Shown here: piece by piece, positions 10,001 to 18,142 of the stretch
Layout of the letters: each line of letters begins with the position of its first letter
How positions within the stretch are numbered: position 1 is the stretch's first letter
Assembly (NCBI RefSeq): GCF_004799395.1
Contig: NZ_SSMZ01000025.1
Span: 1-35,492 of the forward strand
From: Phenylobacterium sp.
GTDB lineage: Bacteria > Pseudomonadota > Alphaproteobacteria > Caulobacterales > Caulobacteraceae
Direction of reading: 5' to 3'
Length of the DNA: 35,492 nt
Position numbers and translations under genes: made by a program
The notes under the pieces: generated by a model
Told to the model about the DNA's origin: nothing
What the model saw: only the letters and a program-made list of their open reading frames with translations
The model's database searches: none

Positions 10001-10960
10001 ATGAAATTCGACGGCCACCTCATCTTCCTGATCCTGGTCTTCGCCGCGGTGTTCACCGCCGGCCAGGCCGTGATCGGCCTCGTGTCGGTGGCCACCCAGA
10101 AGCGCAAGGTCAACAAGCGCCTGAAGGTCGCCGACAAGATCGACGGCGTCTCGGCCCTGGTCATGGAGCTGCGCAAGCAGCGTGGCCTGAACGCCGACGG
10201 TGAGCGCGGCGAACGCTTGCGCTGGCTGTCCAACCTGATCGTCGCCTCGGGCCTGCCGTACAATCCGAAGAAGTGGGCGGTCTATTCGGTCCTGGCGGGC
10301 CTGGTCGGCGGCATGGGCGCGTTCGTCGCCACCAAGAACCCCCTGCTGTTTCCGGTCGGTCTTCTGCTCGTTGGCGTGGGCGGCCCGATCTTCTACCTGA
10401 AGCACTCGGTCAAGAAGCGCGCCAAGGCGCTGGGCTTCCAGCTGCCTCAGGCCCTGGAGATCATCGTGCGCAGCCTTGAGGCCGGCCACCCTGTGCCCAC
10501 CGCCATCAACCTGGTGGGCCGGGAAATGGTCGATCCGATCGGCTCCGAGTTCGGCATGGCCGCCGACGAGATCGCCTATGGCGCCACCATGGAACAGGCC
10601 ATCGCGCGGATGGCCGAACGCTGCCAGCACCCGGACGTCGACCTGTTCGCGGCCACCGTGCGCCTGCAGGAACGCACCGGCGGCAACCTGACCGGCCTCC
10701 TGAAGCTCAACGCCTCCACGGTGCGCGAACGCCACAAGATGCGCCTGAAGATCCAGGCCGCCTCATCGGAAGGCCGCGCCTCGGCGATGATCCTGACCTC
10801 GGCGCCCTTCGTCGCCATCGGCTTCATCGTGATCTCCTCGCCGCATTTCTACGGCGACGTCATCCACGAACCCGTCGTGAAGTGGGGCCTGACCGGCCTG
10901 GGGATCTGGATGTTCATCGGCAACATGGTCATGCGCCGCATGATCGATCTTCGGCTCTAA
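10001..10960 (+). CDS. tadB: Tad inner-membrane platform protein TadB (CpaG)
   Basis: 319 residues. An N-terminal membrane helix (about 5-25) and a pair of helices near 88-130 precede a type II secretion F domain ('LPQALEIIVRSLEAGHPVPTAI', about 150-175, through 'TGGNLTGLLKLNASTVRERHKMR'). Two C-terminal helices follow ('SAMILTSAPFVAIGFIVIS' and 'GLGIWMFIGNMVMRRMIDLRL'). TadB pairs with TadC to form the membrane platform that CpaF acts on. It lies eight bases after cpaF and sixteen before tadC, in the standard order. Confidence 0.94.
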   Translation: MKFDGHLIFLILVFAAVFTAGQAVIGLVSVATQKRKVNKRLKVADKIDGVSALVMELRKQRGLNADGERGERLRWLSNLIVASGLPYNPKKWAVYSVLAGLVGGMGAFVATKNPLLFPVGLLLVGVGGPIFYLKHSVKKRAKALGFQLPQALEIIVRSLEAGHPVPTAINLVGREMVDPIGSEFGMAADEIAYGATMEQAIARMAERCQHPDVDLFAATVRLQERTGGNLTGLLKLNASTVRERHKMRLKIQAASSEGRASAMILTSAPFVAIGFIVISSPHFYGDVIHEPVVKWGLTGLGIWMFIGNMVMRRMIDLRL

Positions 10961-10976
10961 GCCTGGGGGCCCCGCC

Positions 10977-11921
10977 ATGCAGCTCCAGAACATCATCACC
11001 ATCGTCGGCGCGATCTTCATCCTGGCGGGCCTGGGCGGCGTCGCCTGGCTGGCGGCGGGCGAGTTTCGCCTTCGCGCCATCCGCCGCGGCCGCCTGGCCA
11101 CCGCCGGCGGCCCCGGCTTGGCCACGCGCCGGCGCGATCCCAACAGCGGCATCAGCGGCCAGTTCATGGGCCAGATCCGCCGGCTCGGCCAGCAGAGCGC
11201 GGTGCGCGATCCCGCCAAGCTTTCGGTGCTCCGCTCGCGCCTGATGCAGGCCGGCTTCTACAATCGCGAAGCCCCGGTGATCTATCTGGGCGTCCGCGCC
11301 GCCTCCCTGGCCGTCGCCACCTTGGGCGTGATCCTGGTCCTGCCGCTGGTCGCCGGCGGCAAAGCCAGCTTCATGGGCATCGTGGTCGCCGTCGTCCTGG
11401 CGGGCATCGCGATGCTGGGTCCCGACCGCATCCTGAACATGCGCCGCGGCAAGCGCGAGCGGGAGTATTCCGACGGCTTCCCCGACCTCCTGGACCTCTT
11501 GGTGGCCTCGGTGGAAGCAGGCCTGAGCCTGGACGCCGCGGTGACCCGGGTCACCGAGGAATTGGCCCGGCGCTATCCGAACCTGACGGTGCACCTGAGG
11601 TTCCTGGTGCTCGAGCTGCGCGCCGGCAAGTCGCGCAAGGACGCCTGGTCGGCGTTCGCCGACCGCCTGGGCATCGACGACGCCCGCCAGCTCGCCACCA
11701 TGCTGCGCCAGGCCGAGGAGATGGGCACCAGCCTGGGCGAGACCCTCACCGTGTTTTCGCAGGACATGCGCTCCAAGCGGATGCTGCGGGCGGAAGAGAA
11801 GGCCCTGGCCCTGTCCGCCAAGCTGACCGTGCCGCTGATCCTCTTCATCTTCCCCTGCCTGCTGGGCTCACTGATGCTGCCGGCCGCCGCGCGACTGATG
11901 AAGGTCTTCGGTCACCACTAA
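10977..11921 (+). CDS. tadC: Tad inner-membrane platform protein TadC (CpaH)
   Basis: 314 residues. The N-terminal helix (5-27) is followed by an Arg-rich linker, two central membrane helices (about 105-150), and the F domain starting at 'YSDGFPDLLDLLVASVEAGLSL'. It ends with 'LFIFPCLLGSLMLPAAARLMKVFG'. It is the partner of TadB in the Tad platform and the last gene of this operon, directly followed by a strong hairpin. In canonical Tad clusters tadD and pseudopilin genes often follow; here a minus-strand unrelated gene does. Confidence 0.94.
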   Translation: MQLQNIITIVGAIFILAGLGGVAWLAAGEFRLRAIRRGRLATAGGPGLATRRRDPNSGISGQFMGQIRRLGQQSAVRDPAKLSVLRSRLMQAGFYNREAPVIYLGVRAASLAVATLGVILVLPLVAGGKASFMGIVVAVVLAGIAMLGPDRILNMRRGKREREYSDGFPDLLDLLVASVEAGLSLDAAVTRVTEELARRYPNLTVHLRFLVLELRAGKSRKDAWSAFADRLGIDDARQLATMLRQAEEMGTSLGETLTVFSQDMRSKRMLRAEEKALALSAKLTVPLILFIFPCLLGSLMLPAAARLMKVFGHH

Positions 11922-11942
11922 CCTTCCCGCTGCGCGGGAAGG
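11922..11942. terminator. Bidirectional hairpin between tadC and the convergent gene
   Basis: Perfect nine-base stem CCTTCCCGC / GCGGGAAGG with a TGC loop, starting directly after the tadC stop and ending four bases before the stop of the convergent gene. There is no T tract, so it may work as a Rho-independent-like or RNA-stability hairpin. Its core CCCGCTGCGCGGGA recurs at 24743-24756, which suggests a dispersed repeat recruited as terminator. Confidence 0.75.
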
Positions 11943-11946
11943 GAGA

Positions 11947-13026
11947 TCAGAGCCCATAGGGCCGGTAGGGCCCCGCGATCAGCTGTTCGAAAATGCCCAC
12001 GCCTGTCAGCGTGGCTTCGCCGGGCGCCTCGAACGTCGCGGTGGAGATCGCCTGGATATGCCAGTTCTCCGGCGCGGCCATGTCGACGGCGGCCAGGTCG
12101 ATGTCCTCGCGCGCCACCGCCAGCTCGCCCTTCAGCGCCCCATGGCGCCATTCGCCGCCATAGCCGATGCCGCGCATCAGGAAGACGCTCTTCGGAGCGA
12201 TCCGCACCGTCGCCTCGCCCTGCGCCAGGGGGATCCTCAGCGTCCCGCCCAGCGCATGGCGCGTGCCGGCCTTCAGCGTCACCTCCTCCATCCGAGGCGT
12301 ATCGCAATGCCAGCCGCCTTCGGGCCCGGCGCCGTCGGGCAGGATCACCGCACGGGTGTTCCAGGGCTTGCCTTCGGTGTCCGCGTTGACGTGGAAAAAC
12401 ACGCTGCGATCGGCGAAGTTGAGCGGCGCCCACTGCCAGAAGAAACCCATGATTCCGCCGCCCGGCGTCGGTTGCGGGTCCGGCGCGCCGACGGGGCGGA
12501 TGCCCCAGGAACGGTCGCGGGTGCCGGTCCAGCCGGCGGCGCAGACGCGTCGGTCCCCGTCGACCTCTGTCCAGCCGGAGACCCGCACGTTCTGGGTCAG
12601 CCGCGTGTAGTCCATGAACATCCTGGGCCCGCTGCGGCGGGTGAAGCGGGGCTCTTCGATCGGGAAGGCCCGGCCCTCGAAGGTCAGCTCGCAGGCGAGG
12701 CCCTCGGCCTTTTCCAGCGTGACCTTGAGGGTCTGCAGGGGTTCGACCACCTCGATCCGCACCGGCCCGACGATCAGCTCCATCCGCTCCATGCCGAGGA
12801 TCCGCGAGGCGTGCAGGCACCGCTGCCCCCCGTCGCGGATGATCGAGATGTGGGCGTCGGCCACGTTCAGCGCCGGATAGACCCCGAAGGCCACAGCTAC
12901 GAACTCCGACCCGTCCGGCGAATAGCCGTTGAAGAAATAGCGGTCGTAGAAATTGCGGTCCGACCCGGCGTAGGCGATCGGCTCCGGCGTCTGGTGGATC
13001 GGGAAATCGTCGCCCTTGGTCAGCAT
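11947..13026 (-). CDS. Uncharacterised protein, possibly AttH/CrtC-like double lipocalin fold
   Basis: 359 residues without signal peptide or membrane helices. It opens with 'HQTPEPIAYAGSDRNFYDRYFFNGY' and is beta-rich throughout, with frequent Trp and Arg ('SGWTEVDGDRRVCAAGWTGTRDRSWGIRPVG', 'WQWAPLNFADRSVFFHVN'). The 'RDRSWGIR' segment and overall texture recall the AttH / hydroxyneurosporene-synthase-like family and proteins currently split into two DUF domains. I am not certain of the family and see no catalytic motif. It faces the cytochrome P450 gene across a 98-base divergent region, and neighbours of this type are often seen in steroid, terpenoid or fatty-acid catabolic regions. A shared control site is plausible. 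Confidence 0.75.
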   Translation of the reverse strand: MLTKGDDFPIHQTPEPIAYAGSDRNFYDRYFFNGYSPDGSEFVAVAFGVYPALNVADAHISIIRDGGQRCLHASRILGMERMELIVGPVRIEVVEPLQTLKVTLEKAEGLACELTFEGRAFPIEEPRFTRRSGPRMFMDYTRLTQNVRVSGWTEVDGDRRVCAAGWTGTRDRSWGIRPVGAPDPQPTPGGGIMGFFWQWAPLNFADRSVFFHVNADTEGKPWNTRAVILPDGAGPEGGWHCDTPRMEEVTLKAGTRHALGGTLRIPLAQGEATVRIAPKSVFLMRGIGYGGEWRHGALKGELAVAREDIDLAAVDMAAPENWHIQAISTATFEAPGEATLTGVGIFEQLIAGPYRPYGL

Positions 13027-13046
13027 TCGTGATCCTCCAGTCCCAT

Positions 13047-13059
13047 TGACGCGCCGTCA
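13047..13059. promoter_or_regulatory. Inverted repeat TGACG-CGC-CGTCA between divergent genes
   Basis: The 98-base region between the unknown gene (-) and the P450 operon (+) contains a perfect 5-3-5 dyad, TGACGCGCCGTCA, 20 bases upstream of the minus-strand start. A plausible operator for a dimeric repressor controlling one or both directions. No -35/-10 pair with good spacing was found, and no cognate regulator gene adjoins. Confidence 0.35.
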
Positions 13060-13124
13060 CGCTTGCGGGTCGCCGCCGGCGCGTATCAAGTGTGCGCGAC
13101 AAGAAGAACACAAGGGAGGGTCAA

Positions 13125-14411
13125 ATGAGCGTCATGACCGCTGCAGACCATCGAATCCCGAAAGACCAGGCCGCGATCCTGGTCGAGCCGGCGGCTTACG
13201 CCGACGGACGCATCCAGGAGACCTACCGCTGGCTGCGCGCCAACGAGCCGCTCGGCGTCGCGAGCATCGAAGGCGTCGATCCCTTCTGGGCAGTCACCCG
13301 CCACGCCGACATCCTGGAGATCAGCCGCCAGAACGACCTGTTCCACAACGGCGACCGCTCGCCGACCCTGGTCAGCCAGGACGCAGATCGGCAGGTCCGC
13401 GAGATGATGGGCGGCAGCCCGCACCTCCTGCGCACCCTGATCCACATGGATGCGCCGGATCACCTGAAGTACCGCCTGCTGACCCAGGCCTGGTTCATGC
13501 CCCAGAACCTGAAACGCCTGGAGGACCAGATCCGGGCGATCGCCAAAGCGGCCGTCGAGAAGATGGCGGCGGCCGGCGGACACTGCGACTTCGTCCAGGA
13601 GGTCGCCCTGCACTACCCGCTCAGGGTCATCATGAGCATCATGGGCGTGCCGCAGTCCGACGAACCGCGCATGCTGAAGCTCACCCAGGAGCTGTTCGGC
13701 GCCGCTGACCCCGAGCTGGCCCGCGACGCGTCCACGCCGCCCGCGGAACGCAAGTTCGACATGAGCGTGGTCATCGACTTCTCGAATTATTTCCGCGCCA
13801 TCTCCGAGGACCGTCGCGCCCACCCGACCGACGACCTGGCCAGCCTGATCGCCAACTCCCAGATCGACGGCCAGCCGATCAGCGACCTCGAGGCGATGAG
13901 CTACTACATCATCGTCGCCACCGCCGGGCACGACACCACCTCGTCCTCCACCGCCGGCGCGCTCTGGGCGCTGGCCGAGAATCCCAAGCAGCTGGCCAAG
14001 GTGAAGGCCGATCCGTCGCTGATCCCCGGCCTGGTGGACGAGTCCATCCGCTGGACCACGCCGGTGAAGACCTTCATGCGCACGGCCACCGCGGACGTCG
14101 CCTTTGCCGACCGCGACATCAAGAAGGGCGATTGGCTGATGCTCTGCTACGCCTCGGGTAATCGCGACGAAGCCGCGTTCGAGGCGCCCGATGAGTTCCG
14201 GGTCGACCGCAAGCCCAACCGGCATCTGGCTTTCGGCTATGGCGCGCACCTGTGCCTGGGCCAGCACCTGGCCAAGATGGAGATGCGCATCCTCTGGGAG
14301 GAACTGCTGCCCCGGCTCTCCGAGCTGGCGCTGGACGGCGTCCCGGCCATGAGCGAGGCCGTGTTCGTCAACGGACCCAAACGCCTGCCGATCCGCTTCC
14401 GGATGGCCTGA
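13125..14411 (+). CDS. Cytochrome P450 monooxygenase
   Basis: 428 residues from ATG 13125, which follows a strong AGGGAGGG ribosome binding site (13113-13120); the track's GTG at 13092 is less likely. Bacterial soluble class I P450: I-helix 'AGHDTTSS' (267-274) with the acid-threonine pair, K-helix ExxR as 'ESIR' (306-309), and haem loop 'FGYGAHLCLGQHLA' with axial Cys377. It needs ferredoxin and ferredoxin reductase partners, which are not in the window. It resembles P450s acting on terpenes, steroids or fatty acids, but the substrate cannot be told. It is the first gene of an operon with a kinase three bases downstream, a small helical protein and an exporter, so a hydroxylated product handled by the kinase is a natural hypothesis. 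Confidence 0.95.
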   Translation: MSVMTAADHRIPKDQAAILVEPAAYADGRIQETYRWLRANEPLGVASIEGVDPFWAVTRHADILEISRQNDLFHNGDRSPTLVSQDADRQVREMMGGSPHLLRTLIHMDAPDHLKYRLLTQAWFMPQNLKRLEDQIRAIAKAAVEKMAAAGGHCDFVQEVALHYPLRVIMSIMGVPQSDEPRMLKLTQELFGAADPELARDASTPPAERKFDMSVVIDFSNYFRAISEDRRAHPTDDLASLIANSQIDGQPISDLEAMSYYIIVATAGHDTTSSSTAGALWALAENPKQLAKVKADPSLIPGLVDESIRWTTPVKTFMRTATADVAFADRDIKKGDWLMLCYASGNRDEAAFEAPDEFRVDRKPNRHLAFGYGAHLCLGQHLAKMEMRILWEELLPRLSELALDGVPAMSEAVFVNGPKRLPIRFRMA

Positions 14412-14414
14412 CGC

Positions 14415-15443
14415 TTGCCGGTTCATCCCCTGGAGCCGCGGCTCGCGGCCTATATCGCCGGCCGCCTGCCAGGCGCCGCCGATGTGACGGTGAGCGGCCT
14501 GGAGCGCATCTCCGGCGGCGCGTCTCGCGAGACATACCGGTTTCTTGCCAACTGGCGGCAGGGCGACGAGATGGTGACGCGGCGGCTGATCCTGCGGCGC
14601 GATCCGCCGGCCAGCCTGATCGACACCGAGCGTCGGGTGGAGTTCGCCGCCTACCGGGCCTTCCACGGCTCGGCCGTGCCGGTGCCGGCCATGTTGTGGC
14701 TGGAGGAGGCGGACGGGCCGCTGGACCATCCGTTCTTCATCGCCGAGGAGCTCGGCGGCTATCAAGCCTCGCCGCAACTGATGTTCGCGGGCGGCTATGA
14801 GGCGGTCCTGCCGCGGCTTGCCGAGCGCAAATGGACCATCCTGGGGCAGATCGCCCGCGCCGACCCGGCCGCGCTTGGCCTGACGCAGGTGATGGAGCCT
14901 GTAGCGCTCGACGGCTGCTGGCGGCGCGAACTGGACCACTGGGAGACGATCCTCGACTCCGACGAGGCCGAACCGCAGCCGATCGCGCGCGCCGCCATCC
15001 GTTGGCTGCGCAAGAACCCGCCGCCGCCCGCCCAGAAGCTGTCGGTCGTCCATGGCGACTACCGCACCGGCAACTTCCTCTACGACGAGACCGGCGAGAT
15101 CCACGGAGTGCTGGACTGGGAGATGGCCCACCTGGGCGACCCGCTGGAGGACCTGGCGTGGGGCTTCAATCCGGTCTGGCAATTCGGACGAAGCCTGGCC
15201 GGCGGCCTGGCGCCCCAGGACGAGGCGATCGCGATCTGGGAGCGCGCCAGCGGGCTCACCGCCGATCCGGGGGCGCTGCACTGGTGGATTCTGTTCAATT
15301 GCGTGAAGGGCCAAGGAATCTGGATAGGCTCGGCGCGGGCGTTCATCGACGGAGGCAATACCGATCCGATCATGGTCTACGCCGCCTGGTGGCTGCTGAA
15401 CGCCCAGGACCGGGCGATTCTGAAGGTGATGGGCAAGCTATGA
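14415..15443 (+). CDS. APH-family phosphotransferase, LvaA/ACAD10-11-kinase-like
   Basis: 342 residues starting at a TTG three bases after the P450 stop. Aminoglycoside-phosphotransferase-fold kinase: nucleotide-binding region 'ISGGASRETYRF' (32-43), catalytic loop 'HGDYRTGN' (213-220) and metal-binding 'LDWE' (233-236) followed by 'AHLGDPLEDLAW'. This pattern is the 'phosphotransferase family' common in acyl-CoA catabolic loci rather than in antibiotic resistance. Characterised relatives include LvaA, which phosphorylates 4-hydroxyvaleryl-CoA, and the kinase domains of ACAD10/11. Its stop overlaps the ATG of the small downstream gene (ATGA), the arrangement expected for LvaA with its LvaB partner. 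The actual substrate is unproven. Confidence 0.88.
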   Translation: MPVHPLEPRLAAYIAGRLPGAADVTVSGLERISGGASRETYRFLANWRQGDEMVTRRLILRRDPPASLIDTERRVEFAAYRAFHGSAVPVPAMLWLEEADGPLDHPFFIAEELGGYQASPQLMFAGGYEAVLPRLAERKWTILGQIARADPAALGLTQVMEPVALDGCWRRELDHWETILDSDEAEPQPIARAAIRWLRKNPPPPAQKLSVVHGDYRTGNFLYDETGEIHGVLDWEMAHLGDPLEDLAWGFNPVWQFGRSLAGGLAPQDEAIAIWERASGLTADPGALHWWILFNCVKGQGIWIGSARAFIDGGNTDPIMVYAAWWLLNAQDRAILKVMGKL

Positions 15444-15823
15444 CGCCGCAGGTCCCGTCCGTCCTGGCCGAGATGGCCCAGCTGTTGCTGCGCAACGCCG
15501 CGCCCGACGTTCCCGCAGCCGAACGAGCCAATGCGCTCGGCCTGGCCGCCGCTGTGCTGGGCGTCGCCGCCGAGGTCTGGGACGAGGCCGCGGAGAACCT
15601 GGTCGCCGAGAACCGCGCGCTCGCGGCCTTGCTGGACGACACCGTCGACGAGGCCAGCCTCAGGCTCTCGGCCCTGCGCGTCGAGAACCAGCGCCTGCGC
15701 GAACGCCTGATCGCCGCCCACATCGCCGCCGAAGAGGCCGGCGACTTAAGACGCCAGAACGCCATCTGGGCGGAACTGATCGCCTCGACCGAGCGGCGCA
15801 AGCTCTCGATCTCGCCGGTCTGA
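15440..15823 (+). CDS. Small helical protein coupled to the kinase; LvaB-like candidate
   Basis: 127 residues, not listed as its own ORF because the track merges it into a longer shadow frame (14831-15823). ATG overlaps the kinase stop by four bases. The protein is almost wholly alpha-helical and rich in Ala, Leu, Glu and Arg: 'RANALGLAAAVLGVAAEVWDE', then a heptad-like 'LRVENQRLRERLIAAHIAAEE' and 'NAIWAELIASTERRKLSI'. No signal peptide or membrane helix is clear. Size, position and coupling fit LvaB, the small protein required for LvaA kinase activity in Pseudomonas putida levulinate catabolism. That assignment rests on gene order and general character, not on an alignment. Confidence 0.8.
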   Translation: MTPQVPSVLAEMAQLLLRNAAPDVPAAERANALGLAAAVLGVAAEVWDEAAENLVAENRALAALLDDTVDEASLRLSALRVENQRLRERLIAAHIAAEEAGDLRRQNAIWAELIASTERRKLSISPV

Positions 15824-15837
15824 CGGGGGGTCTCACC

Positions 15838-17364
15838 ATGGCCTCGCAGCAGGACATCGCCAACCGCATCCCGATCACCGGCGCCTTGATGCTGGCGACG
15901 CTGATGAACACCTTGGATTCGACCATCGCCAACGTCGCCCTGCCGCACATACAGGGCAGCGTCTCGGCCTCGGCCGAGGAAATCGTCTGGGTGCTGACCA
16001 GCTACATTATCGCGACCGCCATCATGACGCCGCTGTCGGGCTGGCTCTCCATGAAGATCGGCCGCAAGACCATGTTCCTGGCGTCGATCGCCGGCTTCAC
16101 CCTGGCCTCGATCCTCTGCGGGATCGCCACCTCGCTGCCGGAGATCGTCATCTTCCGGCTCGCCCAGGGCGTCGCCGGCGCTTCGCTGATCCCGCTCTCA
16201 CAGACGGTGATGCTGGACATCTATCCGCAGCGGATGATCCCGCGGGTGATGAGCATCTGGAGCGCCGCGGTGATCCTGGGTCCGATCATAGGGCCGACCC
16301 TGGGCGGCTGGCTGACCGAGGACTTCTCCTGGCGCTGGGTCTTCTACATCAACGTGCCCATCGGCATCCTGGCCTTCTTCGGCATCTGGACCTTCATGGA
16401 CCGCGACGACGGCGGGCGAGAGCGGCCCTTCGACTTCCTCGGCTTTGGCGCGCTCGTCCTGTTCATCGGCGGCTTCCAACTCATGGTCGATCGCGGCCCG
16501 ACGCTCGACTGGTTCGACTCCAAGGAGGTGTGGTTCGAGGCGGCGATCTGCGCCACGGGCCTTTGGGTGTTCGTGGTCCAGACGATCACCGCTAAGCACC
16601 CGTTCTTTCACCGCGACCTGGCCAAGGACGGCAACTTCATCGGCACCACTATCTTCGGCATGTTCGTGGGCGTGCTGCTGTTCTCCACCAGCGCGCTATT
16701 GCCCTCGATGATGCAGACCCTGCTGGGCTATTCCGCCTTCCAGGCGGGCGTCGCCAGCATGACCCGGGGCCTCGGCTCGCTGATCGCCTTCCTGGCGGTG
16801 CCGATGCTGGTGGGGCGCTTCGGGCCGCGCACCGTCCTGCTGGTGGGCGTTCTGCTGTCCAGCCTGGCGCTCTGGCAGATGGGCCAGTTCGACCTCTCCA
16901 TGACGCCCACGCCCATCGAGATCGCCGGCTTCATCCAGGGCCTCGGCACCGGCCTCCTGTTCGCGCCGCTCAATACGCTGGCCTACGCCAAGCTCGCCCC
17001 GATCCACCGCACCGAAGGGACCATCGTCTCGACCATGGCCCGCAGCATCGGCTCCAGCGCCGGCATCTCGGTGCTGCAGGCCCTGCTGATTCGCGACGCC
17101 GCCACCGCCCATGCCGGCCTGACCACCCACATCACGGTCACCAATCCGGTGCTGCGCTGGGCGCTCCCGTCGATGTTCAGCCTGCAGCCCGGTCCCGGTC
17201 TCAGCGCCCTCAACGGCGAGGTCACCCGCCAGGGGACGATGATCAGCTACGACGCCCTTTTCAGCGGCATGGCTGTTGGCTGCCTGTTCCTCGCGCCCAC
17301 CCTGTTGTTCCTCAAGCCGGTGCGCGCAGCGGCGCCTTCGGCGCACGACTTGGTCGCTGACTAG
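15838..17364 (+). CDS. MFS exporter, DHA2 (EmrB/QacA) family
   Basis: 508 residues, the length of 14-helix DHA2 drug:proton antiporters. The first helix contains 'NTLDSTIANVALPHIQGS', the classic DHA2 opening with Asp in helix 1. 'GWLSMKIGRKTMFL' is MFS motif A, and 'GPIIGPTLGGWLTEDFSWRWVFYINVPIG' spans antiporter motif C and the EmrB signature. It lies 14 bases after the small helical gene with a G-rich ribosome binding site, as the last gene of the P450 operon. No EmrA-type membrane-fusion partner adjoins. It probably exports the substrate, product or a toxic analogue of the pathway encoded upstream. Confidence 0.93.
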   Translation: MASQQDIANRIPITGALMLATLMNTLDSTIANVALPHIQGSVSASAEEIVWVLTSYIIATAIMTPLSGWLSMKIGRKTMFLASIAGFTLASILCGIATSLPEIVIFRLAQGVAGASLIPLSQTVMLDIYPQRMIPRVMSIWSAAVILGPIIGPTLGGWLTEDFSWRWVFYINVPIGILAFFGIWTFMDRDDGGRERPFDFLGFGALVLFIGGFQLMVDRGPTLDWFDSKEVWFEAAICATGLWVFVVQTITAKHPFFHRDLAKDGNFIGTTIFGMFVGVLLFSTSALLPSMMQTLLGYSAFQAGVASMTRGLGSLIAFLAVPMLVGRFGPRTVLLVGVLLSSLALWQMGQFDLSMTPTPIEIAGFIQGLGTGLLFAPLNTLAYAKLAPIHRTEGTIVSTMARSIGSSAGISVLQALLIRDAATAHAGLTTHITVTNPVLRWALPSMFSLQPGPGLSALNGEVTRQGTMISYDALFSGMAVGCLFLAPTLLFLKPVRAAAPSAHDLVAD

Positions 17365-17373
17365 GCGTTGGGG

Positions 17374-17718
17374 CTAGCCGTTGGCGGCGCGCGAATCCGC
17401 AGGCGCCTCGGCGCGCTCGGTCATGCCGTAGTCGCGCATCACGCTGGCCACCCGCAGGCGATAGTCAGAGAACACCTCCGCCCGTCCGGCGGCCTGGGCG
17501 CGGCGGTGGGCCTCCAGCGTCCGCCAGGCAGCCACCGCCGCCTCGTCGCGCCAAAAGGACAGCGACAGGATCTTGCCGGGCATCGTCAGGCTCTCGAACC
17601 GCTCGATGGACAAGAACCCGTCCATCGCCTCCAACCGGGGCTTCAAGGCCGCGGCGATGTCCAGGTAGTCCTGACGTCGGTCCGGATGCGGCTCGACCTC
17701 AAAGATGACCGCGATCAC
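17374..17718 (-). CDS. Antibiotic biosynthesis monooxygenase (ABM)-domain protein
   Basis: 114 residues from a GTG at 17718 that overlaps the stop of the upstream NIPSNAP gene (GTGA); the track's 159-residue version reads backwards into that gene and should be trimmed. '[22 protein letters not shown]' begins a ferredoxin-like ABM fold, with '[34 protein letters not shown]' and a closing '[14 protein letters not shown]'. ABM proteins are small dimeric alpha+beta barrels; some are cofactor-free monooxygenases or haem-degrading enzymes, many have unknown roles. It is translationally coupled to a NIPSNAP protein with a related fold, so a complex is possible. Confidence 0.85.
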   Translation of the reverse strand: MIAVIFEVEPHPDRRQDYLDIAAALKPRLEAMDGFLSIERFESLTMPGKILSLSFWRDEAAVAAWRTLEAHRRAQAAGRAEVFSDYRLRVASVMRDYGMTERAEAPADSRAANG

Positions 17719-18026
17719 CGCGGCCGCACCGGCTGCAGGAAGGTTCGCGTTTCCTCCAGGATGAATTTCCGCTCCTGGGCGAACTTGAGATTGGCCAGCG
17801 AGGCGGCGTCGGAGCGCAGGCGGCCGCGATAAATCTCGTAAGACGCCAGGCATTCGAAACCGATCATCGCGAGCGCGACGTTGTTGGTCCCTTCATGCGG
17901 CAGGAAATAGCCCAGCAGGTCGCCGCCCAGCGCCGGGATGATGGTCAGCCACTTCCTGGCGTAGTCTTCAAAATCGTCCTTCTTGTAGGGGTCGATGACG
18001 TAGCGGATGCAGCAGGTGATGCTCAT
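17715..18026 (-). CDS. NIPSNAP-family protein
   Basis: 103 residues. '[52 protein letters not shown]' is the typical NIPSNAP half, and '[19 protein letters not shown]' its usual end. NIPSNAP proteins are ferredoxin-like dimeric barrels related to ABM proteins; bacterial members have no settled function. It is the first gene of a two-gene minus-strand operon with the ABM protein and is divergent from an ArsR-like regulator across 116 bases, making it a likely regulatory target. Confidence 0.9.
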   Translation of the reverse strand: MSITCCIRYVIDPYKKDDFEDYARKWLTIIPALGGDLLGYFLPHEGTNNVALAMIGFECLASYEIYRGRLRSDAASLANLKFAQERKFILEETRTFLQPVRPR

Positions 18027-18081
18027 GGCGGTCTCCAGATTCAGGCCGCCGTCTTGCTACCCGGTTCGCGCTGCCGGACGT

Positions 18082-18097
18082 TTCGATCGCGCTCGAA
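18082..18097. promoter_or_regulatory. Candidate operator TTCGA-N6-TCGAA between NIPSNAP operon and regulator
   Basis: In the 116-base divergent region lies TTCGATCGCGCTCGAA, a perfect 5-6-5 dyad of the size bound by winged-helix dimers of the ArsR class. A second dyad, GGTCG-GG-CGACC, is at 18109-18120, and an 8-base palindrome GCCTAGGC at 18128-18135 just before the regulator start. The first is best placed to control both directions. Binding is inferred. Confidence 0.4.
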
Positions 18098-18142
18098 GCC
18101 TCACCCATGGTCGGGCGACCACGATGCGCCTAGGCTCGAAGT

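Noticed and set aside
11918-13111. 397-residue minus-strand ORF in a different frame from the 359-residue protein
   Set aside because: The sequence is Arg/Gly/Pro-rich with no motif, while the alternative frame has protein-like composition.
13086-15314. 742-residue minus-strand ORF opposite the P450 and kinase genes
   Set aside because: It is antisense to two genes with clear catalytic motifs, has low-complexity Arg/Gly/Ala/Val/Gln composition and no recognisable domain; a typical high-GC shadow.
14415-15443. Aminoglycoside resistance kinase
   Set aside because: Although APH-fold, its texture and neighbours match the acyl-CoA-associated phosphotransferase family rather than known resistance enzymes.
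14831-15823. Full 330-residue ORF in the track
   Set aside because: Only its last 127 codons, from ATG 15440, are a gene; the first part is an out-of-frame shadow of the kinase.
17719-17853. N-terminal extension of the ABM protein in the track
   Set aside because: It overlaps the NIPSNAP gene in another frame; the GTG at 17718 coupled to that gene's stop is a better start.
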